From Flavobacteriaceae bacterium EG-1 (GTDB lineage Bacteria > Bacteroidota > Bacteroidia > Flavobacteriales > Flavobacteriaceae): a stretch of DNA of 64,000 bases. Shown here one piece after another: positions 33,139 to 42,184 of this stretch. The stretch is taken from NCBI RefSeq assembly GCF_009649685.1, contig NZ_WJPK01000001.1:934760-998759 (forward strand). The letters are read 5' to 3'. The notes below the pieces were generated by a model, which saw only the letters and a program-made list of their open reading frames with translations, made no database searches and had not been told where the DNA came from. Position numbers and translations under genes: made by a program. Within the stretch, counting starts at the first letter, position 1. Every line of letters starts with the position of its first letter.

Positions 33139-33720
33139 CTAGTTTGTCAAAACTATATTGTGCTTGTCAATTATTTTACGAAGGTTAATTAATGCATAAC
33201 GCATTCTTCCTAAAGCAGTATTTATGCTAACCCCAGTATTTTCAGAGATTTCTTTAAAGCTCATATCTTTATATATGCGCATTAAAAGTACTTCTCTTTG
33301 ATCATCTGGTAGCTCATCAATTAAATATCTTAAATCTGTATTTATCTGATCTTTTATAATTTGCTTTTCAGCATTTAACTTATCATCACCAATTACAGAG
33401 AAAATATTGAAATCATCACTACCTTCAAACATTGGCATTCTCTTGTTCTTTCTAAAATGATCTATAATTAAGTTATGAGCAATTCGCATAACCCATGGTA
33501 AAAATTTACCTTCTTCACTATAAGTACCCTTCTTTAAAGTTTTTATAACTTTAATAAAAGTATCTTGAAATATATCTTCGGTAATATCTCTATCTAAAAC
33601 TTTTGAGTAAATAAAGCTTGAGATACGTTGGTTGTGTCTGTTAATTAATACTTCAAGTGATTTTTCATCTCCTGAGATATAATCTCTAACTAGTACTGAA
33701 TCTTCAATTTGCAAGTTCAT
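33139..33720 (-). CDS. ECF-type RNA polymerase sigma factor, copy 1
   Basis: This 193-aa sigma-70 family ECF factor has region 2 with DITEDIFQDTFIKVIKTL and FLPWVMRIAHNLIIDHFRK (-10 recognition), and region 4 with ELPDDQREVLLMRIYKDMSFKEI and SINTALGRMRYALINLRKI (helix-turn-helix, -35 recognition), here quoted as separate short blocks. No anti-sigma gene of the FecR or zinc-anti-sigma kind is adjacent. It is about three-quarters identical by eye to copy 2 at 34351, and each is followed by a paralogous 47-aa gene. Confidence 0.93.
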   Translation of the reverse strand: MNLQIEDSVLVRDYISGDEKSLEVLINRHNQRISSFIYSKVLDRDITEDIFQDTFIKVIKTLKKGTYSEEGKFLPWVMRIAHNLIIDHFRKNKRMPMFEGSDDFNIFSVIGDDKLNAEKQIIKDQINTDLRYLIDELPDDQREVLLMRIYKDMSFKEISENTGVSINTALGRMRYALINLRKIIDKHNIVLTN

Positions 33721-34072
33721 ACAGATTGTATTTTTGGTTAAGATTAGAGCCTTCGACTGAGAAAGCTTTTTTTTAAGTTATTAGTTTAATTATTGAAACA
33801 ATTTTTATTATTATGAATCGTTTCATTTTTTAATTATGACCTAAAACTAGATAAAAGGGGGTGTCTTAAAAAAACATTGTTGTAAAACGACTACTTTCTG
33901 ATGTGAAACGCTAGTTTTACGTTTTTCATGACAATTTGAAACAAATTTCAAAGTGATTAGATGTAAGAAAATACAACACTTCTACTGTTTAATTAAATGG
34001 TTTTGAACCAATAGAGCAAATAGATGTTTACCGACAAATTTCATCTAATATCTTTAATACTACTAGCATACA
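33721..34072. other. Intergenic region before sigma copy 1, several inverted repeats
   Basis: No coding ORF is evident. It must hold the promoter of the first sigma gene, though I find no clean TAnnTTTG there. Perfect short repeats include TTTGAAA-CAAA-TTTCAAA at 33935-33952 and TGAAAC...GTTTCA at 33794-33825. A GTAAAAC...GTTTTAC pair lies near 33890-33920. The region is AT-rich, so some may be chance. Confidence 0.5.
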
Positions 34073-34112
34073 AACAAAAAAAACCTCATACTTATAGTAA
34101 AGTATGAGGTTT
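34073..34112 (-). terminator. Strong terminator after the second sigma/47-aa module
   Basis: A perfect 13-bp stem, AAACCTCATACTT/AAGTATGAGGTTT with a 6-nt loop, is followed on the minus strand by a run of Ts. It lies just after the second 47-aa gene. Confidence 0.85.
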
Positions 34113-34133
34113 ATAACCTATTTATGTACTTTT

Positions 34134-34277
34134 CTAGTTCAAGTTACTTTCAAACTTGTGACCATCTACTTCTGTGATTTTAAGAGATTTTGAGTAGTTC
34201 AATAAAAACTGAATAGTTTCAGGTTTTGCTTCTACTACTTTATTTCTTTTTCTTTTGTTCGAGTATAATTTTTTCAT
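34134..34277 (-). CDS. 47-aa protein, second copy of the sigma-linked small gene
   Basis: This is the paralogue of the gene at 32921-33064. It has 47 codons, starts 73 bases after the stop of sigma copy 2 and ends just before a strong terminator, so it is the last gene of that transcript. The protein has MKKLYSNKRKRNK, then PETIQFLLNYSKSL and FESNLN. The N-terminus is more basic than in copy 1. No signal peptide or helix for the membrane is visible. The function is unknown. Confidence 0.85.
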   Translation of the reverse strand: MKKLYSNKRKRNKVVEAKPETIQFLLNYSKSLKITEVDGHKFESNLN

Positions 34278-34350
34278 ATTGCTTTTGTCTTGTTATATAT
34301 GGATAACGAAGCATTAGGCAATATAATAATTCTAATCGACCTGATGTTAA

Positions 34351-34935
34351 TTAATTCGTCAAAACTATATCATGCTCCTCAATAATCTTTCTCAAGTTAA
34401 TAAGAGCATAACGCATTCTACCCAAAGCAGTATTTATACTTACACCAGTATTTTCGGATATTTCCTTGAAACTCATATCTTTAAATATGCGCATATTTAG
34501 AACTTCTTGCTGATCTATAGGTAATTCATCAATTAAAACACCTAAATCAATATCTATTTGGTCTTTTATTAATTGTCCTTCAGCATTTAGTCGTTCATCA
34601 CTAATAATCGAAAATACATCAAAATTACTAGTTCCTTCGAAGTATGGCATTCTACTACTTTTCCTAAAATAGTCAATTATAAGATTATGTGCTATACGCA
34701 TAACCCAAGGCAAAAACTTACCTTCTTCATTATATGTACCTCTTTTTAAGGTACGAATTACTTTTATAAAAGTGTCTTGAAAAATATCTTCCGTAATTTC
34801 ACGATCGCCAACTTTCGAATAAATAAAGCTACTTAACCTTTGATTATGGCGATTAATAAGCGTATTCAAGGCACGCTCGTTTCCTTGCGAGTAAAGTCTA
34901 ATAAGTTCAGAATCGTTAAATAAATGTGTATCCAT
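34351..34935 (-). CDS. ECF-type RNA polymerase sigma factor, copy 2
   Basis: This 194-aa sigma factor has the same architecture as copy 1, with identical stretches such as REITEDIFQDTFIKVI (DITEDI in copy 1), EEGKFLPWVMRIAHNL and GVSINTALGRMRYALINLRK. An ATG 45 bases earlier (34980) would add 15 residues, but the start at 34935 (MDTHLFNDSELI) lines up residue for residue with the N-terminus of copy 1, so it is preferred. The leader holds a hairpin at 34976-34995 and a -7 TATCTTTG at 35066-35073. Divergent from uvrA. Confidence 0.92.
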   Translation of the reverse strand: MDTHLFNDSELIRLYSQGNERALNTLINRHNQRLSSFIYSKVGDREITEDIFQDTFIKVIRTLKRGTYNEEGKFLPWVMRIAHNLIIDYFRKSSRMPYFEGTSNFDVFSIISDERLNAEGQLIKDQIDIDLGVLIDELPIDQQEVLNMRIFKDMSFKEISENTGVSINTALGRMRYALINLRKIIEEHDIVLTN

Positions 34936-34975
34936 GGCAATTACTTTTTCTGGGTTAAAACTAGAATAATCAGAT

Positions 34976-34995
34976 ACCATTGATGCTTCAATGGT
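34976..34995 (-). promoter_or_regulatory. Leader hairpin ACCATTGA-TGCT-TCAATGGT
   Basis: An 8-bp perfect stem with a 4-nt loop in the long leader (about 120 bases) of sigma copy 2. It also covers the alternative start codon at 34980. A post-transcriptional role is possible but unproven. Confidence 0.45.
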
Positions 34996-35065
34996 TGTTT
35001 AGGTTGATCTCTACGTTTTAAAAAAGTAATTTTATTCTATAGGCACATATTGTGTAAGTGAAAAC

Positions 35066-35073
35066 CAAAGATA
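35066..35073 (-). promoter_or_regulatory. -7 element TATCTTTG for sigma copy 2
   Basis: An exact TAnnTTTG match on the minus strand, about 130 bases before the sigma start. It is the only consensus match that I found in the gap for this strand. Confidence 0.5.
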
Positions 35074-35165
35074 GAAAAAATAATATAGTTTTAACAAATT
35101 TAACAAGTAGTAAGTTACATTTATATTCCTTTTTGCATATGGTCGTTATTAAAAAACACATATTG

Positions 35166-35173
35166 TATCTTTG
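35166..35173 (+). promoter_or_regulatory. -7 element TATCTTTG for uvrA
   Basis: An exact TAnnTTTG match ending 17 bases before the uvrA ATG at 35191. Confidence 0.6.
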
Positions 35174-35190
35174 CAATCACATTCTCGCAA

Positions 35191-37968
35191 ATGACTGCAA
35201 TTAAAGACATAAACCCAAAAAAGAACATCATAATTAAAGGTGCAAAACTGCATAATTTAAAAAATATTGATGTTGTTATCCCTAGAAATAAATTGGTGGT
35301 AATTACTGGATTATCTGGATCTGGTAAATCAAGTTTAGCATTTGACACATTATATGCAGAAGGTCAGCGTCGCTATGTTGAAAGCCTATCTTCGTATGCC
35401 AGACAGTTTTTAGGTAAGTTGGATAAGCCTAAAGTTGATTATATTAAGGGTATAGCACCTGCCATAGCCATTGAGCAAAAAGTAAATTCTACTAATCCTA
35501 GATCTACCGTAGGTACAACTACCGAAATATATGATTACTTAAAATTATTATATGCACGAATTGGCAAAACTTTTTCTCCTATTTCTGGCAATGAAGTAAA
35601 AAAGCACACTGTAAGTGATGTTATAGACCATGTTAAAAAATATAAGGAAGGAACAAAGTTATTGCTCCTTGCTCCTATTGTTTTAGATAAAGCACGAGAT
35701 CCAGTTAAATCTCTTCAAATTTTTGCAAAACAAGGCTATGCTCGGATAAAACATAATGATGAAGTAATTAGAATTGATAAAGCTCCAAAAAACGTAGGAC
35801 GAAAATTTGATTTAGTTATTGATCGTATTATAACCAAAAAAGATGAAGATTTCTTCAATAGATTAGCAAATGCCATTGATACTGCTTTTTTTGAGGGTAG
35901 CGGAGAATGTATAATTGAAGAACTAGAAACAGGAAAACAAGCAAATTTCAGTAATAATTTCGTTCTAGACGGAATGACATTTTTAGAGCCAAATGTACAT
36001 TTATTCAGTTTTAATAATCCGTATGGAGCTTGCCCTAAATGTGAAGGTTATGGCGATGTAATTGGTATAGATCAAGATTTGGTGGTGCCAAATACTGCAT
36101 TATCGGTTTATGAAAATGCCATTTTTCCCTGGCGTGGTGAAAGTATGAGTGCCTATAGAGACCAATTAGTAAATAATGCTTATAAATTCGATTTTCCAAT
36201 ACACAAACCATGGTTTGAATTATCAAACGAGCATAAAATTTTAATATGGGAGGGTAATCAATATTTTACAGGTTTGAATAAATTCTTCGAAATGCTCGAA
36301 GAAAAAAGCTATAAGATTCAGAATAGAGTAATGTTATCTCGCTATAGAGGCAAAACTAAATGTAATAACTGTAATGGAAAGCGATTAAGAAAAGAAACAG
36401 ATAACATTAAAATAAGCGAAAAATCTATATCAGATTTGGTAGAATTACCAATTGAAGAATTGGTAGTCTTTTTTCAAAATATCAACTTAACTAAACATGA
36501 TAGTTTAATTGCAAAAAGACTACTTAAAGAGGTAAATACGCGCTTAGGTTTTTTAACAAAAGTTGGGTTAAGCTATTTAACTTTAAACAGAAAATCGAAT
36601 TCGCTATCCGGTGGTGAAAGTCAGCGTATAAACTTAGCTACATCTTTAGGAAGTAGTTTAGTCGGAAGTATGTACATTTTAGATGAGCCAAGTATTGGTT
36701 TACACCCCAAAGACACTGAAAATCTTATAGAAGTACTTTTATCGTTACGCGATTTAGGTAATACAGTAATAGTTGTTGAGCACGATGAAGACATTATGAA
36801 AGCCGCTGATGAAGTAATTGATATAGGCCCCGAGGCGGGTACTAATGGTGGCGAAGTTGTAGCTTTTGGTCCATTAAGTGAAATACTCAAGTCTAACTCG
36901 CTAACTTCCAGTTATTTAAATGGAACAAAAGAGATTGAAGTACCTGCTAAAAGAAGGCAAATAAAGAATACGATTAATATTATTGGAGCAAGAGAAAACA
37001 ACCTGAAAAATATTGATGTTTCTTTTCCATTAAATATGCTCACAGTAGTAACTGGTGTTTCAGGCAGTGGAAAAAGTACCCTTGTTAAGAAATTATTATA
37101 CCCTATTGTTTTAAAAGAAATTGGTGGTTATGGTGAAAAAGCCGGACAATACACTAAAGCAGAAGGAAATTTTAATACGCTAAAAACAGTAGAATTTGTA
37201 GACCAAAACCCTATTGGTAGATCTTCTCGGTCTAATCCGGTAACATACATAAAGGCTTATGATGATATTAGAAGTCTTTTTGCAGCTCAAAAATTAAGCA
37301 AAATTAGAGCATACCAAGCAAAGCATTTCTCTTTTAATGTTGATGGTGGCCGTTGTGAAAAGTGTAAAGGTGAAGGAGAAATAACTGTAGAAATGCAGTT
37401 TATGGCAGATGTTCATTTAGAATGCGAAACCTGTAAGGGTAAACGTTTCAAGAAGGAAGTATTAGAAGTGCAATTTAAAAATGCATCGATTGATGATGTG
37501 CTAAATATGACTATTGATAGTGCCATCGCTTTTTTTGAGACTTACGAACAGAAGAAGATTACAAACAAGCTTAGACCCTTACAAGAGGTTGGATTAGGGT
37601 ATGTAACCTTAGGTCAATCGTCTTCTACTTTGTCGGGAGGTGAGGCACAACGTATAAAATTAGCATCCTTTTTAGTAAAAGGGAATACTAAAGATAAATC
37701 ACTCTTTATTTTTGATGAACCCACTACAGGACTTCACTTTCATGATATTAAAAAATTATTAAAATCTTTTGAAGCACTTATAACTAGAGGACATTCTGTA
37801 ATTGTTATTGAGCATAATATTGAGCTTATAAAATGTGCTGATTACATAATAGACTTGGGCCTAGCGGGTGGTACTAAAGGAGGTCAACTAATCGCTTATG
37901 GTACTCCTGAAACTGTTGCTAAAAACAAAACTTCACTTACCGCTAAGTATTTAAAAGAAAAACTTTAA
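35191..37968 (+). CDS. uvrA: Excinuclease ABC subunit UvrA
   Basis: This 925-aa DNA damage sensor of nucleotide excision repair has two ABC ATPase modules: Walker A GLSGSGKSS near residue 45 and GVSGSGKST near 625, and two LSGGE signatures (SLSGGESQRINLA and TLSGGEAQRIKLA). The zinc modules are intact, with CPKC/CNNC pairs in the first half and CEKC/CETC in the second. The length is near that of E. coli UvrA (940 aa). It is transcribed alone, away from the sigma gene. Confidence 0.97.
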   Translation: MTAIKDINPKKNIIIKGAKLHNLKNIDVVIPRNKLVVITGLSGSGKSSLAFDTLYAEGQRRYVESLSSYARQFLGKLDKPKVDYIKGIAPAIAIEQKVNSTNPRSTVGTTTEIYDYLKLLYARIGKTFSPISGNEVKKHTVSDVIDHVKKYKEGTKLLLLAPIVLDKARDPVKSLQIFAKQGYARIKHNDEVIRIDKAPKNVGRKFDLVIDRIITKKDEDFFNRLANAIDTAFFEGSGECIIEELETGKQANFSNNFVLDGMTFLEPNVHLFSFNNPYGACPKCEGYGDVIGIDQDLVVPNTALSVYENAIFPWRGESMSAYRDQLVNNAYKFDFPIHKPWFELSNEHKILIWEGNQYFTGLNKFFEMLEEKSYKIQNRVMLSRYRGKTKCNNCNGKRLRKETDNIKISEKSISDLVELPIEELVVFFQNINLTKHDSLIAKRLLKEVNTRLGFLTKVGLSYLTLNRKSNSLSGGESQRINLATSLGSSLVGSMYILDEPSIGLHPKDTENLIEVLLSLRDLGNTVIVVEHDEDIMKAADEVIDIGPEAGTNGGEVVAFGPLSEILKSNSLTSSYLNGTKEIEVPAKRRQIKNTINIIGARENNLKNIDVSFPLNMLTVVTGVSGSGKSTLVKKLLYPIVLKEIGGYGEKAGQYTKAEGNFNTLKTVEFVDQNPIGRSSRSNPVTYIKAYDDIRSLFAAQKLSKIRAYQAKHFSFNVDGGRCEKCKGEGEITVEMQFMADVHLECETCKGKRFKKEVLEVQFKNASIDDVLNMTIDSAIAFFETYEQKKITNKLRPLQEVGLGYVTLGQSSSTLSGGEAQRIKLASFLVKGNTKDKSLFIFDEPTTGLHFHDIKKLLKSFEALITRGHSVIVIEHNIELIKCADYIIDLGLAGGTKGGQLIAYGTPETVAKNKTSLTAKYLKEKL

Positions 37969-38161
37969 TAATAAAAATATCCAAAAAAATTAATTAGATT
38001 TTTATTTCATATACTGAGGTTGACTTCAAAATCCTCTATAAATCAAGTTTTTATTTATTTGATATTCAGATACTTAAATAGATTTATCATTTTTTGGCAT
38101 GCTGTTTGGTATAAACTAATCGAATGTAAATAGTTGCATTCAAGATTTAAAACCTTATATC

Positions 38162-39361
38162 ATGAGAAATTTAGTACTCCTTTTTACAGCATTGATCCTA
38201 GGTACTACAAGTACCATGGCAACTGTAGCAACAGAAAACAAGGTTGTGGAAAACACTGCTTTAAGAAATAACAATTCATTCATATTTGTTGAAGACGGAA
38301 TTACCTTTTCCGTTTATCCTGATGGTGAGTTTGACTTTTATATTGAAAATAGAATTGGCAACCGTAACCGAAATGTAACTTTTAATTCTGGTTATGATTA
38401 TAGTCCTTATGCTCAATATGATGATTATGGAGCAGTAATTCAGGTTGAAAATATTCCTATTTACTATGATTATTACGGACGTGTAAACCAAATTGGTGAT
38501 ATAAACATTAATTATCGAAGTGGCAGAGTAAATAGAGTTGGAGGCATGTATGTTTTTTATAACAACCGTGGGTTTTATGATTATCATACTGGGTATATCA
38601 ATTCCTTTAATAGAAGATACATTTGGAGACCGTTTCATGCATTTTTTGCAAGACCAGCAATAGGGTTTTGTTTAGTAAACAGAAATCCATATAGAAGATG
38701 GTATAGCCCAATAAGATATACGTACTATAATCCATATAGATTTAATCATAGACGTACCTTTGCTAAGATTGGTAGAGAACATAGATATAATAAGATAAGA
38801 AAACAGAGGGCTTCAATTTATAGAAATGATAAGCGAGTAGCAGTTAGACAGAACAGAAGTATTCGTTCTAATAAAACAGCAGCAATAAGACCAAATAAAA
38901 ACGCTGTTAAAAGTACAAGAACGGTTACAAATCGTGGTAACAATAAGAGAAATGCGATTACTACGAATAGGAAAATTTCAAATAGATCTACCTCGGTAAG
39001 GTCACCAAGAACAAGTACAGTTACAACTAAGAGAACAGTAACACGTACTCCACAACGTACCACTGTAAAAAGAAGTACAACGGTGAATAGACCACAAAGT
39101 AGAACTACAACGAATAGAAGTACTACTGTAAAAAGAGCTGCTAATACTAGAAATGTAAGTAAAGCGCCATCAAGAAGTAGAACTTCTGTAACAACAAGAA
39201 GTACTACTACAAAAAGTAGCGTAAATAGAGCTCCTGCTAGAAAGACTAATACGTATAGCAGCAGAAGTACAGGTTCAAGAAGTGTTGCTAGTAGAGCACC
39301 TTCAAGAAGTACATCAAGGTCAACAGGTACAAGTTCTAATAGTACAAGAAGAAGACAGTAA
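38162..39361 (+). CDS. Secreted, highly basic Arg/Ser/Thr-rich protein
   Basis: This 399-aa protein has a signal peptide (residues 1-about 21) and a folded-looking part (about 35-200) with repeated Tyr/Asn/Gly strands such as YDYYGRVNQIGDI and SGRVNRVGGMYVFY. From about residue 215 to the end it is low complexity: Arg, Ser, Thr and Asn with recurring RSTT, TVKRS and SRST blocks. The overall charge is strongly positive. I do not recognise the family; the tail looks like an intrinsically disordered, polyanion-binding region. It is followed by a strong terminator. Confidence 0.85.
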   Translation: MRNLVLLFTALILGTTSTMATVATENKVVENTALRNNNSFIFVEDGITFSVYPDGEFDFYIENRIGNRNRNVTFNSGYDYSPYAQYDDYGAVIQVENIPIYYDYYGRVNQIGDININYRSGRVNRVGGMYVFYNNRGFYDYHTGYINSFNRRYIWRPFHAFFARPAIGFCLVNRNPYRRWYSPIRYTYYNPYRFNHRRTFAKIGREHRYNKIRKQRASIYRNDKRVAVRQNRSIRSNKTAAIRPNKNAVKSTRTVTNRGNNKRNAITTNRKISNRSTSVRSPRTSTVTTKRTVTRTPQRTTVKRSTTVNRPQSRTTTNRSTTVKRAANTRNVSKAPSRSRTSVTTRSTTTKSSVNRAPARKTNTYSSRSTGSRSVASRAPSRSTSRSTGTSSNSTRRRQ

Positions 39362-39397
39362 TAGAATAAAAATAGTTTTTAGGTTGGTTAGTTGTTT

Positions 39398-39437
39398 ACC
39401 CCGGTAGAAGATGCTTCTTCTACCGGGGTTTTATTTT
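39398..39437. terminator. GC-rich bidirectional terminator
   Basis: A perfect 13-bp stem, ACCCCGGTAGAAG/CTTCTACCGGGGT with a 6-nt loop, is followed by TTTATTTT. It separates the basic secreted protein gene from the convergent flippase gene. Confidence 0.88.
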
Positions 39438-39458
39438 AACAACATTTTCTATCTTGAA

Positions 39459-40913
39459 TTAAATATTTTTTTTCCCTAAAAATCGATGCAATACTCCGAA
39501 TACATCTTCAGATATTCTAAAGCGATACAGTATTCCAATATACATAGTGGTCATTAAGAACAGTTTTAAAGAAATATTAATGAGTGGATGAAAATTAAAT
39601 TGGAAAGATGAAAATAATGCTCCAACTAGCACTATTAAAGCAGTCACTTTAAAGGTTTCTTTAGTAAATGGCCACATATTAAACTTAGTCTTCACATAAA
39701 CTAACTTGCAGGTATTATAAATAAATACAGCTAAAAAACTAGCCATTGCAGCGCCGTCCATACCAAATTCTGGTATTAACCACATATTAAATAATATGGT
39801 CATAGCTGCTAAAAAAGCTCCTAACCATAATACCGCTCTATAATATTCCGAATTAAAAAGAATTGCATTATTGCATCCTAAAAATGAATCATATAATTTA
39901 ATAAGTCCAATCAAAAGCACAACAAAGAATCCACCCCTATACTCAGAAGGTATCATTTGGTACAAATCATTTAGATTTAAAATTATCATTAGAAAAACAA
40001 GACCAGCAACTATATATAATGTGAGGGAGCTTTTTTGGTATAACGCTTTTAATCCAACCAAGTTATTGTCATTAAGAAGTTCAGCCGTCATCGGATACGT
40101 AATTTGATGCATTGCCCTTGAAGGAGCAATTATAACAGTTGCGATATGAACAGCGACTGCGTAATAAGCAACATTTTCAATTTCGATATATTGATTGATC
40201 ATAAACTTATCAATCTCCAATAAGATTACAGCTGCAGAACCTCCAAGAATAATTAAAGCACTGTAGGTTATTATTTCATTTGAATTGGTAGGAAAATTGA
40301 AATCTAGTTTTGGTTTTTTTAATAGGTAAGCTTGAATTTTCATAATAATGGTTCTTAATAAATAAAGCCCCACTAATGCATTCATAAAAACATCAACCGT
40401 AATAAATTCAAAGTAAACTGAAAAAAGTAAAATTGTAACTCCCAACCGTACAAAGACCTCTTTCATAAAATTACCAAAAATTGACTTTAATTGAACGCGA
40501 GTCCAAGCATAAAAGACTTCGAAATATGCCATAGCCAACCCGATTAAAAAGATGTGCCATACATAATCTTTTACTATGACATTTTTCTTTGAAAGAAATT
40601 CAGATACCAAAGAGTTTCCAAAATAAGAAAAAAGACCAAGAGGAATAATGATTATTAAAGGTAATAACACCATTAATGTTAAAAATGAATCTTTTTCTTC
40701 GAAACTACTATAGTATTTAACTAGTGTATTTTGCACACCAAAAGCCATTAATGGCATAAGAATTGCCGATGTAGATAGTACTACTCCAACTAAACCATAA
40801 TATTCGTCCGTAATAAAATTAGTATATAAGAAAAGAGCATTTACTGCTCCCATCGCAAATCCGAGATAAGTAATAATTGTATTAAAAAAAGTTTGTTTAA
40901 GTACTATACCCAT
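39459..40913 (-). CDS. Wzx-like polysaccharide flippase
   Basis: This 484-aa protein has about 12-14 hydrophobic helices with few charged loops, the pattern of oligosaccharide flippases (RfbX/MATE-like). Terminal blocks MTAELLNDNNL and the membrane pair at about 355-400 fit the polysaccharide_synt_C type. It would move lipid-linked sugar units across the inner membrane. Its start overlaps the stop of the glycosyltransferase by one base (TAATG), so the two are coupled. Confidence 0.85.
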   Translation of the reverse strand: MGIVLKQTFFNTIITYLGFAMGAVNALFLYTNFITDEYYGLVGVVLSTSAILMPLMAFGVQNTLVKYYSSFEEKDSFLTLMVLLPLIIIIPLGLFSYFGNSLVSEFLSKKNVIVKDYVWHIFLIGLAMAYFEVFYAWTRVQLKSIFGNFMKEVFVRLGVTILLFSVYFEFITVDVFMNALVGLYLLRTIIMKIQAYLLKKPKLDFNFPTNSNEIITYSALIILGGSAAVILLEIDKFMINQYIEIENVAYYAVAVHIATVIIAPSRAMHQITYPMTAELLNDNNLVGLKALYQKSSLTLYIVAGLVFLMIILNLNDLYQMIPSEYRGGFFVVLLIGLIKLYDSFLGCNNAILFNSEYYRAVLWLGAFLAAMTILFNMWLIPEFGMDGAAMASFLAVFIYNTCKLVYVKTKFNMWPFTKETFKVTALIVLVGALFSSFQFNFHPLINISLKLFLMTTMYIGILYRFRISEDVFGVLHRFLGKKNI

Positions 40914-42184
40914 TATAGTAATTTCGAAAGTTCTTCCGTTAAAGAACGGCGACTATACTTATCAACGTTTTTAGAAGCAATTGTAAGTTGCCCTTCTCTA
41001 AACGCATCAAACCATTTTAAAATTACATTTTTTAATTCAGTATTAGCGTTATAGTCAAAAATTGCACCAGACTCGGTTTCAGCAATAAAGCATTTAACTT
41101 CCCAGTTTCTAGGGCCAACAGCCAAAATAGGTCGCTTTGCAGCCATATATTCAAATAACTTACCCGGAATAATACCTTTGGTATCTTCAGAGTCTATTTC
41201 AATTAGCAATAAAACTAGTGAGCTTCTCTGTTTACGAATAGCAGCATCATGAGAAACATATCCATTAAACTTAATATAAGGTTCCAATTCAAAGCGATGT
41301 AAACTATCCATTACATCTTGACTTACCACCCCCAAAAATTCTATTTGCAATAGCTTTCTAAAAACAGCATTTTCGCGTGCAATTTCCGAAAGCACTTTCC
41401 ATAAATTTTGAGGGTTTCTACCTGTTAGTAGCGAACCAATATGCGTAATTGTAAATTGCGAATCTAAATTTGAACTTCCTAAATAATCTGTATCATGACC
41501 GTTAGTTATAACTTGAATAGGTTTTTTCGTAAGAATTTCAAATTCCTGCTTGGTAGTTGCACTAGTAACCACAATTTGATCTGCATTGTTTAATACTTGA
41601 TTTTCTAACTGTTTATGTTTTTTTTCGGATGATTTCGTAAGTTTTAATTTTTTGTGATAGCCAATAGAAGTCCATGGATCTCTAAAATCTGCAATCCATT
41701 TTAAATCAAATTTGTTTTTTAACCCATCTCCTATTAAATGTACACTATGAGGAGGCCCCGTAGTAACAATAGTCTTAATATTCTCTTTTATTACAATTTC
41801 AGATAAATAAAGAATTGATGGCGCAACCCAATTTTTACGTGCATCCGGAATAAAGTAATTCCCTCTTACCCAAAGCATAAGCTTTTCTAATAAACTCTGA
41901 TTTTTACTTTGAATTACACCTGAACTAATTCTTTTTGTTTTTTTAGATGAAAAGAGTTTAGCTAACTTATAAGGCTCAGAAATTTTATGCTTTAGAATTT
42001 TAATACCAACCGGAATCTCTTTCTCTAACGTAACGTCTTCAATTGGATAATTAGGATTTTCTGGAATATAAACTATTGGATCTATATTAAATTCCGGTAA
42101 ATACTTGACAAATTTCAACCATCGCTGTACCCCTGGCCCACCTGCCGGAGGCCAATAATACGTGATAATTAACACTTTACGCAT
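40913..42184 (-). CDS. GT4 family glycosyltransferase
   Basis: This 423-aa GT-B glycosyltransferase has an N-terminal YYWPPAGGPGVQRWLKF loop, typical of Bacteroidota GT4 enzymes, and a C-terminal LFEYMAAKRPILAVGP donor-site block with the E-x7-E-like arrangement nearby. It is coupled by one-base overlaps (TAATG) to YfhO upstream and the flippase downstream. It probably builds a surface glycan. Confidence 0.88.
   Translation of the reverse strand: MRKVLIITYYWPPAGGPGVQRWLKFVKYLPEFNIDPIVYIPENPNYPIEDVTLEKEIPVGIKILKHKISEPYKLAKLFSSKKTKRISSGVIQSKNQSLLEKLMLWVRGNYFIPDARKNWVAPSILYLSEIVIKENIKTIVTTGPPHSVHLIGDGLKNKFDLKWIADFRDPWTSIGYHKKLKLTKSSEKKHKQLENQVLNNADQIVVTSATTKQEFEILTKKPIQVITNGHDTDYLGSSNLDSQFTITHIGSLLTGRNPQNLWKVLSEIARENAVFRKLLQIEFLGVVSQDVMDSLHRFELEPYIKFNGYVSHDAAIRKQRSSLVLLLIEIDSEDTKGIIPGKLFEYMAAKRPILAVGPRNWEVKCFIAETESGAIFDYNANTELKNVILKWFDAFREGQLTIASKNVDKYSRRSLTEELSKLL

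Noticed and set aside
33720-34072. CRISPR array or mobile-element ends before sigma copy 1
   Set aside because: The repeats are short, unrelated to each other, not regularly spaced, and no cas, transposase or target duplication is present.
38276-38638. A 120-codon open frame antisense to the basic secreted protein
   Set aside because: It is the reverse reading of the Tyr/Asn-rich head, which gives an unnatural Ile/Val-rich string; no independent evidence.
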